From Symbiodinium natans (lineage: Eukaryota; Sar; Dinophyceae; Suessiales; Symbiodiniaceae), in the NCBI GenBank assembly GCA_905221605.1, contig CAJNDS010002195.1, forward strand, positions 186,001-250,000: a stretch of 64,000 bases of DNA, in the 5' to 3' direction. Below are positions 1 to 10,859 of this stretch, one piece after another. Position 1 is the first letter of the stretch. Each line of letters starts with the position of its first letter. Under the pieces are notes generated by a model. The model saw only the letters and a list, made by a program, of their open reading frames with translations, did no database searches and was not told the DNA's origin. The position numbers and the translations under genes are program-made.

Positions 1-322
1 GACCTCGCTGCGACACCTCCTTATTAAATGGTCGTTTGCCTTACCTGTCGAATTATCGAACCTTTGGATCTTTGCGATCTAGGGTATTTAGACTTGCAGT
101 TGCAGCTTGGCATGATGCGCTTCGTGCGCTGGGCCCCATGCAGACTGCCTACAGCGGCCGAGTCAACCTGACGTGCTGCCCATGGCATGGAAAAGTCTGC
201 TAACATGGCGGTGCGCGGACACCATTGTGCCTTGCAGAAAGACAGAGGAGCTCGCCTGAGCTCCTATTGCCATCAGCGCCCGTGCGACAGCAGCTCGGCG
301 ACCACGCGGTCTTCGCGTGTAG

Positions 323-923
323 AGCCGCACAGACTCGGAGCAGCTTGGAGCAACTGCCGGTTTTGAAAGCAACAGGCCAAAAGACTTCTGGCTTACGTAT
401 GAACAGTTCAATGGATTCCAGACTCGCATGGATCGCATGCTTTGTCCAGAAGTAGCTGCCAAGATCCGCGCGATATCAGCTGCTGTTACCTTACAGGTTG
501 GCATGGAATTCCTTCATGATGCATGTTGCTAGCCAGCACTAAGACCTAACTACTGGACGCCCATAATGAGAGCTGAATTCGATAGACTGTGGGTCGATGC
601 GCTCGGCAGCATATCCACCAACGCCTTCTGCCAAATCGGAGCTTTGACACACGTATGACTCGCTGTGCAGTCCCAGCTTAGGACAGTGGGACCTCATCTG
701 CAGCTAGGGTGCTCTAGCAGGGCTGGAACAATCATCTAAGTCAGCGCAGTCACCTTACGGGATGTGCAGCATTGCACAACGTTTTCTCGAGTCCCCGCAT
801 CTTTTTTCAACCCAACAGGCCTGAAATCTGCAAGTGGACAAGGAATGGAACATCGAATTTCTGAATACGTTGTTGCATGGAGCCTATCGCTGTGGGACTG
901 GAGTGTGCCGCTTCGACATTTTA
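323..923 (+). CDS. Putative exons of an unrecognised gene
   Basis: Several consecutive plus-strand stretches look coding. The clearest runs 323-496: it follows GTGTAG, stays open for exactly 58 codons and stops at a CAG|GTTGG donor. It contains FESNRPKDFWLTYEQF and RMDRMLCPEVAAKIRA. A second stretch, about 573-652, reads EFDRLWVDALGSISTNAF and ends at CAC|GTATGA. A third, about 835-923, reads VDKEWNIEFLNTLLHGAYRC. The phases of the second and third pieces do not join cleanly to the first, so exons are missing or the boundaries are wrong. Further plus-strand coding-like text follows near 970-1060 and 1560-1678 (AAELRRQLLAALSKDGQL). I recognise no family. The gene probably begins upstream of the window edge. 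Confidence 0.35.
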
Positions 924-1165
924 TGAATTCAACCTAGGCCCCAAACGGTCAAGCATGGCCCAGCCACAATCACACATTATGCATCTTGCCTGGGCCCTTC
1001 GATGCATCCACGAAGTCTGCCAACGGAATCCTCGAGTAACTTGTGTGATTTTGCATGATGGCGCATTCTGCTGCTCGGATCATGCGCTAGACAGAAACCA
1101 GGGCTTGAGACCGTCGCGATCATCACCATCATGTGCTGTATCCACGGAGGTGTCAGCATGCCAGA

Positions 1166-1199
1166 ATATGCCTATATGCCTATATGCCTATATGCCTAC
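1166..1199. repeat. Short tandem repeat, unit TATATGCC, about 4 copies
   Basis: The 8-base unit TATATGCC repeats about four times without interruption. Because 8 is not a multiple of 3, each frame translates to alternating YAYMPICL-like peptide, so the apparent ORFs here are not evidence of a gene. Confidence 0.9.
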
Positions 1200-2149
1200 A
1201 GTCTGTGCCTAGTGATCATGTCTTCGAAGCACCGAAGGGCAGCGAAGGCAGGGCCTGCAAACAGATCCCCGGGATCCTTCGAAGAATTGGATCGCAACCA
1301 CACACCTCAGCAAGCAGTGAACAACCAACGAGTGAAGTCAGGGTTGGCTTCCTGGGTGACATTTTGCATCAAACCTTTACACGTCCACCGCAATAGTGGG
1401 GGGGGCCGGTACATGACGCAACACAATTAAAAGCAACCTGCCGTGAACTCGACCAAATGAACCATCGTGCAGCTTCAGCCTTCAACGTTGCGAGAGCCCA
1501 AGAGACCACGCCAAGTTTGAGCTGCACTCATTTCGGTTTGCACTGGATAAAAGGTGACAGGGCTGCCGAGCTGCGGAGGCAGCTGCTCGCTGCCCTCTCC
1601 AAGGATGGACAGCTTTGCACCATCATCGCAGGCCGTGAGCAAAAATTGTCCAACGTACCTGAGGACAAGCCATCTTGAACATGCTAGCAAACTGCAGAAC
1701 ATGTTGATGGTCTGGAAGCTGCCCGGTTCTTCTTGCTAAGTCAGATTGCCAGTGATCTACAGAACCCATGGCTCAGGTGTGCTCAGGCTCGGGCAAAGCA
1801 TGCCAGCAAGTGCCTGAGCATGTTTGAAACGTTGGAACCTGCTTCCACCGGTCCATTGCAGCTCACTTTTTTGCGTTTCTCCGCTGCCGAGAGGCCATTT
1901 GCGACACGCCGCCAAAGCTGATCCTGCCGCAAGAGTGAACACCGCGAACACCGGCAAGGCACTTCCCGCTGCCACACATTCCGGGCCATAAGCTTGGACT
2001 TTGCACGTTTTTGACATGGGAATGCATTTTAGAATTAAACAACTGCTACAGTGACTAATGTCACTAGGACTTTCACACAGATAAAAAAACTTTTTGACTA
2101 CTTGGGCGCACAAGTCATCGCAAGTCTAGGAGCGCTTGGGCGAGGGGGC

Positions 2150-2395
2150 CACCCCATTTTGAAACACCCGGAAAGCTTTCACCCCAAGCCCAAGCCCTTC
2201 ACACCCTGAACCTAGCACCCAGCAAGACTTCAAACCGGAAACTCCAAACCCAACTCCCCTAAAGCTTGTTTAAACCCCAGCCTCTAAAAGCCAAACCGCG
2301 ATCGCCTAAACCCCATAGCTTAACAAACCCAATCCCCTAAAACAACAAACCCGGAAGCCCCGAGCCCAAGCCCCTCAATTCGAAACTTGCTTAGG
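2150..2395 (-). repeat. Degenerate telomere-like A/C-rich tract
   Basis: The plus strand is a run of short A/C-rich words such as CCTAAACCCC, AAACCCAA and CCCCTAAA, with almost no exact repetition. It resembles a decayed CCCTAAA array (TTTAGGG on the minus strand). Similar tracts recur at 22488-22652 and 62382-62440. No coding potential is visible. Confidence 0.6.
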
Positions 2396-2638
2396 GACTG
2401 GCATTAGATTTTGTAGGCTTGAAGCCTCACCTGCGCCCAAGCCCAAACTCGACACTCTCGATGTGGAAGGCTCTAATACTAGTTTGGCTCAAGTGGCCCT
2501 GGAAAGTGCCGGAATTTGGGCATTGGTTGGCAAGGGCGGGGGCTCTGGGTCAACTGCACAGCGAGGCAGGGGGGGAGGACTGTCCAAAGGTTCAACAAGG
2601 AATTCTGGAAAGCTCCAAATCTTCCCCCTTTCCCCCCC

Positions 2639-2670
2639 CACACAAAAACACACACACACACACACACACA
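2639..2670. repeat. (CA)n microsatellite
   Basis: A CA dinucleotide run follows a short C/A-rich lead. Confidence 0.95.
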
Positions 2671-4521
2671 ACTTGATTCCCAAGGCGCACCCCTGGCTTC
2701 AGGGGTAGCAGCGACAGCTCGGAGGAAGCCATGGCGGTTCGGACCGCGGTTCGGACCAGAAGCTGGCATTTTCCAGCTTTTTCAAGCTACTTCAAGTTGT
2801 TTCAAGCTATGAGATTGAAACTTGAATGGCTGCCAAGTTCTGGCCTGGATCTGGACCTCTTGCGTTGGCATGCGGTTACGCTGTGCTAGCTGAGTAACCA
2901 ACCCGAAGCCAAATCATCAGCGGGCGTTCCGCACAAAATGGCAAACCCTCAAGGGAACTCACGGAAGGCCACACTTCAATATTCCGCAACTCTAGTCAAC
3001 TACAGCCGAACAGTAATTCTGCTTCGGTCCCGGAACCCCAAAGACGCCACGCTACAGCGTTCTATCTGCCAGCACGTGCCACAAGCTGTAAGGAACGGGC
3101 CAACGGCCAAATTCCATCCTCCATCCAAAACATTCCATGAAGCCGGTAGAGCAAGCGCTGCCCCCCCAGTTCACGAAGGAGCTCTTGGACTCACATTGAT
3201 CGAAAGTCATGCAAGGCATGGTGTGGAAAGCATGCCTCGTCATCTTGGTCATCCTCTGTACTTTCCAGCGCCTCATGCCAAACACATGCTAAGCATGTGC
3301 AGCACTAGTAACTTCGGGTTCTTAGCATTTATTGCGGCGCTGTAGGTGGAGCTGCCCAATAGCAGGAACAAGGCTCGACGAGGCTCGGACTGTGCGCAGC
3401 AAATGTGGGGGCTCCACGAGCTTGTGCACCTGCAGTGGCTAGCGCGGAATGCACTGGCTGCAATCTGTCTCCGTTTTGCTGATTTTTGAACTGAGATTTG
3501 GCTATTGAAAGGGTTGACCGAGGTTTGCAAGCTCGGGATCTTTGTCAACCATGTGGAATTTGATGCACAGTCCGGCTCCTCTAGCCAATTTCACAAAGTT
3601 GCATGCACCGCAATGATGCAAACAGGGCCCCGGCTGGAGATGATGCACTAACCTGGCAGGGAACTGCGCAATTAAATGCAGAAACTAGCGGGCAATCCAA
3701 CATTGAAACATCGAATGCTGCACTGGAACAAGCTCTTGATTTGGTTCATGTGATTGGAGATATCTGGGCTTCACCATTTGGTAGGGCCTGGGGATTTTCG
3801 AGGGTCCTGCGCGTTGGGATTGTTCCATTCAACTTTGTTTATGTACGAGGAATGCAGAGCGAGCAGAAATGCCCGCACCTTCAAAACAGTAAACAGGGGA
3901 TGTGGAAACCGAAACCGTTTCAAGTGCTTGCACAATGATCAAAACGCCTCCACAGTCGCTGGCTCGCTGCCTCCGGCATTGAGCAAATCCACACCTTAGC
4001 AAGCTAGCCACATGAAGAGCCCTCGGGCAAAGCTTCGGCAATGATACAAACGTACCACTGAAGCACATCGCAATGAGCTCCGCACCGAGCCCAAGCGGAG
4101 TTTGCTTGACACGTGTGGGTCCTACGATTCTCAGTGTGCTCCCATAATTCTTCGGTCAGGCGTGTGCTGTATGTCTCACGAACCTGAAATCAACAGTTGC
4201 AACTGGCAATGCGGGTCCGGCCTGCAGTCTGACTTATGGCAGTCCTTTGCTGCCATGCGACACCTGGGCCTCATGGCGATTGTTTTGCCAGCCGCACTGC
4301 ACATGCCATGGCGAAATTAGCGTCGTGGATTCTCGCAGGAACATGGAAAAACGCATCCTTGCACTGGGCAAAGTCGACTAACTATTCCACATGGACTCTG
4401 AGTTGCATGTGGCACACACACATGTGCTAAATTTGGGGTGCCAAAAGAATACTGCATGTGTGAACTAGGGGAAAATGAGTGACGTGCATATTTTGGGAAC
4501 GTGCACATTTTGGGGGCCCTG

Positions 4522-4543
4522 CCCCCCCCCCCCCCCCCCCCCC
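4522..4543. repeat. Poly-C tract, 22 C
   Basis: An uninterrupted homopolymer of 22 C on the plus strand, able in principle to form G-quadruplex on minus or i-motif on plus. Length may be unreliable in the assembly. Confidence 0.9.
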
Positions 4544-5312
4544 TCGTTGCCCTTGCCCCATGTCGCGCGACAGCTTTGAAACCTCATCTAGCTTCCTTCA
4601 GCGGATGCATGTCGCTGATGTCTGTAACTCTCCAGCCTGGGATGGTATACCCTGGACTGGAAGATGGCATGCTCGCTCCTGCAGCCACACCTCAGCATCT
4701 CCACCGCTGACTTTCAACGACGAAAGTTGCTCAAAACAAGCCCTCGATGTGTCAGCAAAGGCATAATGATCTCCTCGTATGCCCGAAGAGCCCATGATCT
4801 TGTGCCATTGGAAAGACTGTCTGCGTACGTTTCGGCACCGCACCCGACGTTGGCCGCTGCAGAGGCATGCTCACGGGGTCGCTGCCACCAAACGCCTCCG
4901 ACTTTTGAAGCACTCAGAAGCAGCTGACTCTTGCAAATATGGAGAAACCTCCTTACATGCCGGTGCCGTAGCATACAACCCGGGCGAACCCGGAAGAACT
5001 TGACATGACTTGACCCTGACTTCTACGACCGAGAGTCCGGAACTATCCCACAACATTCGCTAATCTGACATACGTAGCGCTGCATGGTGCAATCACAGCG
5101 AGCCATCCCAATCACATGCCGGGCCGGCCACCACGGACGATCTGAGAGCGGCGACTAAGGGTGAAGGCCACAGTAGGGGCTCACATTGGTTGATGAAGGA
5201 TTTGATGGCAAATTCACTCCGTAGTCAAGACAGCAGTTAGACATGAGTGGCAACAAAGTTTCATGTGAACGAATTCGGTGCACACAACGAAACAAGAACT
5301 TTTATTCTGGGT

Positions 5313-5357
5313 TTCATTCACTCAGCACGTTCATTCTTCTTCCAGAGAGTGAATGAA
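5313..5357. repeat. Inverted repeat, 11-bp arms, 23-nt loop
   Basis: TTCATTCACTC at 5313-5323 is the exact reverse complement of GAGTGAATGAA at 5347-5357. It lies in a locally AT-rich patch with no recognised gene. No poly-T follows it and no terminator role can be argued. Confidence 0.7.
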
Positions 5358-8300
5358 TATAATATACTGAGTAAGACCAATACTAGTACATGATGAATAG
5401 TAAGAATAAGGGATGAAGGAGTATTTCGCTTTATTGAGGGCGCCTATTGCACACATCATGTTAGTATCAAAACGCCCAACTTCTTACTTTTTGATCTTTC
5501 TTTTCGCAATTTGAGGATTTTGGGGGAAGAATTACCTTGTGGATTCGTTAGCGCACTAACTTCGGCAATTCCACCCGACGTGCAACACGGCTCTCTAGAA
5601 AACTTGTGCCCTGGGTGCGGCAAGGCCATCATAGAACGAGAGCTGCAGCTTTGCACGCAGGAAGAGGCTGCTTTTCCTCTGAGCCCGGGACAGGCCCGGA
5701 ACTCCTTTTCTTGGTAGGGCCTTGCGGCTATGACATGCCGTATGGGCCATATCCCATGCCATGACAGGACGACGTCAGCAGTCCCAGGCTCTGGGGCATC
5801 GGGGCAGAATATGGCAGAGCTCTGCATTCAAGGCAAATCAGCTCCTCTCTCAATCAGAGCACCTCCTCTTCGACGAAGCCTCTTCTTCCAAGATTCTCCG
5901 ACTGCACTTTCTCCTTAGGCCCCGAGGCATCACATGCAACACCAGGACGTAAGAGTGGAGAGACTTAATTTTCCAGAGGACACATCTCTTCAATAAACAT
6001 GTCAAACCAACCCGCGTTCTCACATCATCATTGTTTGCGGCCCTGGCCCACTCGCCCAGCAGGTCAGCGAGAATCGCGCGAACCTGTCGCGGGGGAGTTC
6101 AAAGGTTGCAGAAGCCCACAAGCCCACATTCTTCTCCCCTGCCAATGTACCAGAATCTCTTGATCACTGGAAATGTTGGGTGTGATCAATTGCCGGCTCT
6201 CCCCCAAGCCCTCCACAGAAGGAGGAGAAAGCAAAACTGTTGACGAACATGGAAAACGGACTCGTCAATCTGATCCCAGGTTCCAGGGCTGCGAGGAGTT
6301 AAAGCCCAGAGCAAAGTTTGGAAGCCTGCAAAACCACTTCGCTGGCCAACGGCAATCTGTGTAAGAAGTTCGCAAGCATAAGCAGTGGAGCTTCAAGGTT
6401 GACCCTGGGTGGCCGGAGGGATCAGCTTGCCAAACTGGCCTGAGCTTCGTCATCAACTGTGTTGGTCGACCTGGGCTCATGAGGCGGAACAAGCCCAGGC
6501 ACACCTGAATTCAAGCTGCGGTCTCCTCTCTAAAAGGAAATCCGCAGTGCGTAAGGCTAGTGCTCATGTCCGCATTTCCTCATGCAATAAAGATGACAAG
6601 CTTCTGCTTGCTACCTCTTCCAGCCAACCAACAACCTTGTTTCGATGACCTGTGTGAGACCTTTGCAGAAGTCCAAGTCGTTCCACGCCCAACTTCTGCA
6701 ATTGCTCGGCAGCACACGATTGTGCTGAAGGCTTCTCAGCCTCCATGGACAGTCATATGCGCGACACGACATGGCAACAGAATATGACTGACATGCCACC
6801 TCTTGCACCCTTGCATCCTGCACTCTGTGCTTCAATTCTGAGCTGCGTGCGGCACTTGCAGACGGCGGCACGGTCCGCTTGCTTTGTGTCTTCGAGGACC
6901 GGCTGCGATTTGACAACGCCTTGCAAACGTCAATCTGAATCTGCATGCCACAGGATATGTATGGGAAAGCTGCAAGTGGGAATGCTATCTATCTACTATC
7001 ATTCTGCGCAGAAAAGGCTGGATAATTGTTGAAGTCCAAAGGTCGGCACATGTAGCTGTCGGAGCGTGATGTGGTCGACACCTGGGATCAAGGATATCTC
7101 ACAGGATTTGGGCCGTCCAGGTACCCTGACTGGCCAAGAGTTGGTGCACCACGGTCTGCCCTAGTCTGGCCCACAGGTATCCACAGGTCCAAAACATTAT
7201 GACGAAGCCACTTCTGTTGCCAGGCTTTGAACTGCAAACTGCCCACAACAAAGCCTATGCTTGAAGTTGACAAGATCTTGCCGCTTTAGCTGGTGCAGAA
7301 TTGAACTTCTCATCAGGCACTGATTGGTGTCTGGAGCAGTGTCGAGGAAGGGGCGGAGATGCATTCGACTGCTGACGAGGCGAGCGAGAAAACCGAAACA
7401 TACACGACTGCGCTTTGAGACATGGCGGAGCCTTTCGGCCAGCTCACATGCTTCACATGTTTAAAACATGGCTTGGTCGGCTTGGTTTGGTCTCTGGGCG
7501 AAAACAAATTGGCCGCATATTTGCGCTTCGCAACCTGCGGGAGTTGGACCGGATCTCCGAGCGGGACATTCCTGAACAAGGACTTGCTTGTCGACAGGTG
7601 CTTGTGGTTTGCAGCAGTGACATCCCAGTTGGTGGAGGCGTAGGATCTGCAATCATATAGGCAAGCAAACTATGAAACGTTACGGCCAGTTGACGGGACT
7701 CGGCATAACTGACGTCTCCTGTTGTCTGCTGTTTCTTCCTAGTGCACTACTTTGGACGTGTGCGCTACATAAGCGAAATGAGGCAGAAGAATGACGCACG
7801 GGGCGCTGGCTCCAATCTTGGTCAGTGGGGTCAAGCACCTGGTTCAGGTCCTGAAGTGGATGGCATGAGCGAGCGAGTTGTCAGTTGCACTATCTGTCTG
7901 CACAGTTCTTTCCAAACCACTTCGAGCAAATCATGCTGTCTGTGTGATGGCGCAACAGATCCTCACGATCAAACCTTGGATTGCACATGCAAAACTCTTG
8001 AGGTCCTCTGCCTCGGCCGTTTTTGCCATCGCCCAGGACTGCCTAGCTGGCGGGGGCTGGTGAGTTGGGGCCATCCATCTGCCCTGGACCCTAAGGCGAA
8101 CAAAAGGCCTGTGAAGCTGGGATCCACCGGAGAAGTGTGAGGGAGCTTCAGGACGCAAAGCTGAGAAGCAAAACCACACCCGGTGAAAACATCCATTCTT
8201 GGCTTATGTGAAGGACCTTGTGCATGCTGGTGCAAGGCGAGACACGCGGTGGCGACTGCAGAGGCGAGATCTTGCCCCTGCTCCGCCTGCAAACACACAG

Positions 8301-9239
8301 TAGTTGCTCAACCTTAAACCTCGACAATTTCGAACTTCTTCACTACACCATTGCTGGACGTGCCAAGCTCATCTTGCTAAAGTGGCTGCACTTCATATAC
8401 TTCATGTCAACGTTCTTGACGACAGCATTCCAGCACTGCCCTCCCGTATCTATTCGACTAGATCCAGCTGTTTCCTTCGGTACATCCCATTGGGTGGCAT
8501 GTACAGGATGTACCTGGCACTAACCAGATCTGCTGACTCCTGACTGCCAAAACCATTGCATGTATTCTGCGATGCCAGTGCGTCGCCTTCTTTCCACACT
8601 GGCATGGGCCACTTAGCAGACAGTCTGCGAAACTGGGGGAACATGGTGTAACGGTACAGGAAGTTAAAAAGTTCAGTGCTAACTGACTGGAACCATGGTG
8701 TGGGAAGAAGTGCCGGCACCTTGTCAAACTTGAAATTCACCGATGACACCCAGCCTCAGGCAGTTGCCAGTATGATGCACACGGAAGTCCAGCACGTTTC
8801 GCCACATTTGGGGCCTGTAGGCCTCAGAATAAGTACTAACCATTGGCCTCTGGTGTTGCTATTTGCTAGTGGGAGGCACTAAGCTCAAGTCCGAAGTCCA
8901 GAAACCCATCGCGTGCCCTCTCGTATGCGCTTGTGCTGAAGACCTGGGACTGCTGGCCGAGCTGATCGCACAAATTTTCCCACTCACCTTCCTGAGGCAC
9001 AGTTCGGCAATACATAGCAAAATGCACAGCAGATCTAGCAACAAACGCCTGAGAATGACACCATCTGATTCGAAGCAAGTGTGCGCATATGAGGGGGTCC
9101 CAAGTATGACAGTCAAACAAGATTTGCGTTGTTTGTCTCGGTTCCTAGTTGGCAGCGGCATTGGCCAGCACGGGCAAGTGAGGTTGAGGACCGGGTCCGG
9201 ACTCATATGCCTCTAGCCGTTAGCACGCAAGCAGAAAGA

Positions 9240-9263
9240 GACGGAGAGAGAGAGAGAGAACGC
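9240..9263. repeat. Short (GA)n microsatellite
   Basis: An imperfect GA run leads into the GT-rich array that starts about 40 bases further on. Confidence 0.85.
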
Positions 9264-9301
9264 GAGAGTGTACGCGTGTTTGCGTGCGGCGCGCGCGCAC
9301 G

Positions 9302-9303
<2 letters not shown>

Positions 9304-9347
<44 letters not shown>

Positions 9348-9466
9348 CGTGGGCGTGGGCGTGGGCGTGGGCGTGGGCGTGGGCGTGGGCGTGTGCGTGG
9401 GCGTGTGCGTGTGTGTGCGTGTGTGCGTGTGTGCGCGTGTGCGCGTGTGTGCGCGTGTGTGCGCGC

Positions 9467-9555
<89 letters not shown>

Positions 9556-9750
9556 CGTGTGTGCGTGTCTGCGTGTCTGCGTGTCTGCGTGTCTGCGTGT
9601 CTGCGTGTCTGGGTGTCTGCGTGTCTGGGTGTCTGGGTGTCGGGGTGTCTGTGTGTCTGTGTGTCTGTGTGTCTGTGTGTCTGTGTGTCTGTGTGTCTGC
9701 GTGTCTGCGTGTCTGCGTGTGTGCACGTGCGTGCGGCGTGCGTGCGGTGT
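9304..9750 (+). repeat. Compound GT-rich satellite array
   Basis: The array has discrete blocks in order: (GT)n to about 9345, a GGGCGT hexamer block to about 9390, mixed GTGTGC words, a long pure (GT)n at about 9469-9551, a TGTCTGCG octamer block, a GGTGTCTG variant block, a TGTGTGTC block, then TGTCTGCG again. The long open frames across it (up to about 220 codons of alternating V/C on plus, T/H on minus) are products of the repeat and should not be annotated as proteins. Confidence 0.97.
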
Positions 9751-10044
9751 GTTTCTTGTGTGAATATCATGCCACACTGGGCTAGTGGCTAGCCGCTAGT
9801 GCCAGGTGTTCATGACGATTCCGGCAACTACCCAGGAGCTTGGTGTTCGGTATCCAGCCTCTGCGGCCACCCCTCGCCGGGGTGTCTGAAATGTGCCTGG
9901 GAAGGGCATGCGCCTGGCCTCGCAATGCTGGCGCGGAAGGGGGACAGGCATGTTTACTAGGTGATGGTGATCCCGGTGAGGTTGTTCCAGGGCTTGAAGG
10001 GCCACCCTCACTGCAAAGCCAAGTGAGACCAACCAAGTAAAAAC

Positions 10045-10101
10045 GCACACACACACAGACACATGCAAACATAGACACAGCAGCACACACACAGCACACA
10101 G

Positions 10102-10132
<31 letters not shown>

Positions 10133-10193
10133 GACACAGACATGACACACACACACACACAGACACACACACACAGACACACACACACACCAC

Positions 10194-10232
<39 letters not shown>

Positions 10233-10788
10233 ACAGACACACACACACACACACACACAGACACACACACACACACACACACAGACACAGACACACACAC
10301 AGACACACACACACACAGACACACACACACACACACACACACACACCCAACACAGACACAGACACACACCACACACACACACAGCACACACACACACACC
10401 AGACACACAGACACAGACCACACACACCAGACACACACAGACACACAGACACACAGACAGCACAGACATACACACCAGACCACACAGACCACAGACAGAC
10501 ACACAGACACACAGACACACACACACACAGAGACACACACACACACACACACAGAGACACACACACACACACAGAGACACACACCACACACAGAGACACA
10601 CACACACACACACACACACAGAGACACACACACACACAGAGACACACACACACACACAGAGACACACACACACACACACACAGAGACACACACACACACA
10701 GAGACACACACACACACACACAGAGACACACAGACACACACACAGACACAGACACACACAGACACAGACACAGACACAGACACACACA
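10045..10788 (+). repeat. Compound CA-rich satellite array
   Basis: About 740 bases are made almost only of CACA, CAGACA and CAGAGACA words, in the opposite polarity to the GT-rich array at 9304-9750. Minus-strand open frames of up to about 350 codons (alternating C and V, with scattered S and L) run through it and are artefacts of the repeat. The array ends where normal mixed sequence resumes at about 10790. Confidence 0.97.
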
Positions 10789-10859
10789 TCTTCGCCTGCC
10801 ACCCTCACTCCCCCGCATGCGCGCCCGCACATAACACCCCAAATACGGCGTCAATGTGT

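Larger units (their letters stand above)
2900..9230. other. Stretch without a recognisable gene
   Basis: Many open frames of 60-130 codons are present on both strands, which is about what chance gives at this base composition. None shows a family motif or a phase-consistent exon chain. Two pieces look mildly coding: plus about 5520-5715 (contains LCPGCGKAIIERELQLC) and minus about 8450-8730. An AT-rich patch lies at about 5290-5480. Isolated short exons could have been missed. Confidence 0.4.

Noticed and set aside
9129-10854. Very long open frames (up to about 350 codons, alternating C/V or T/H residues)
   Set aside because: They are translations of GT/CA dinucleotide arrays; every frame is open for the same reason, so they say nothing about coding.
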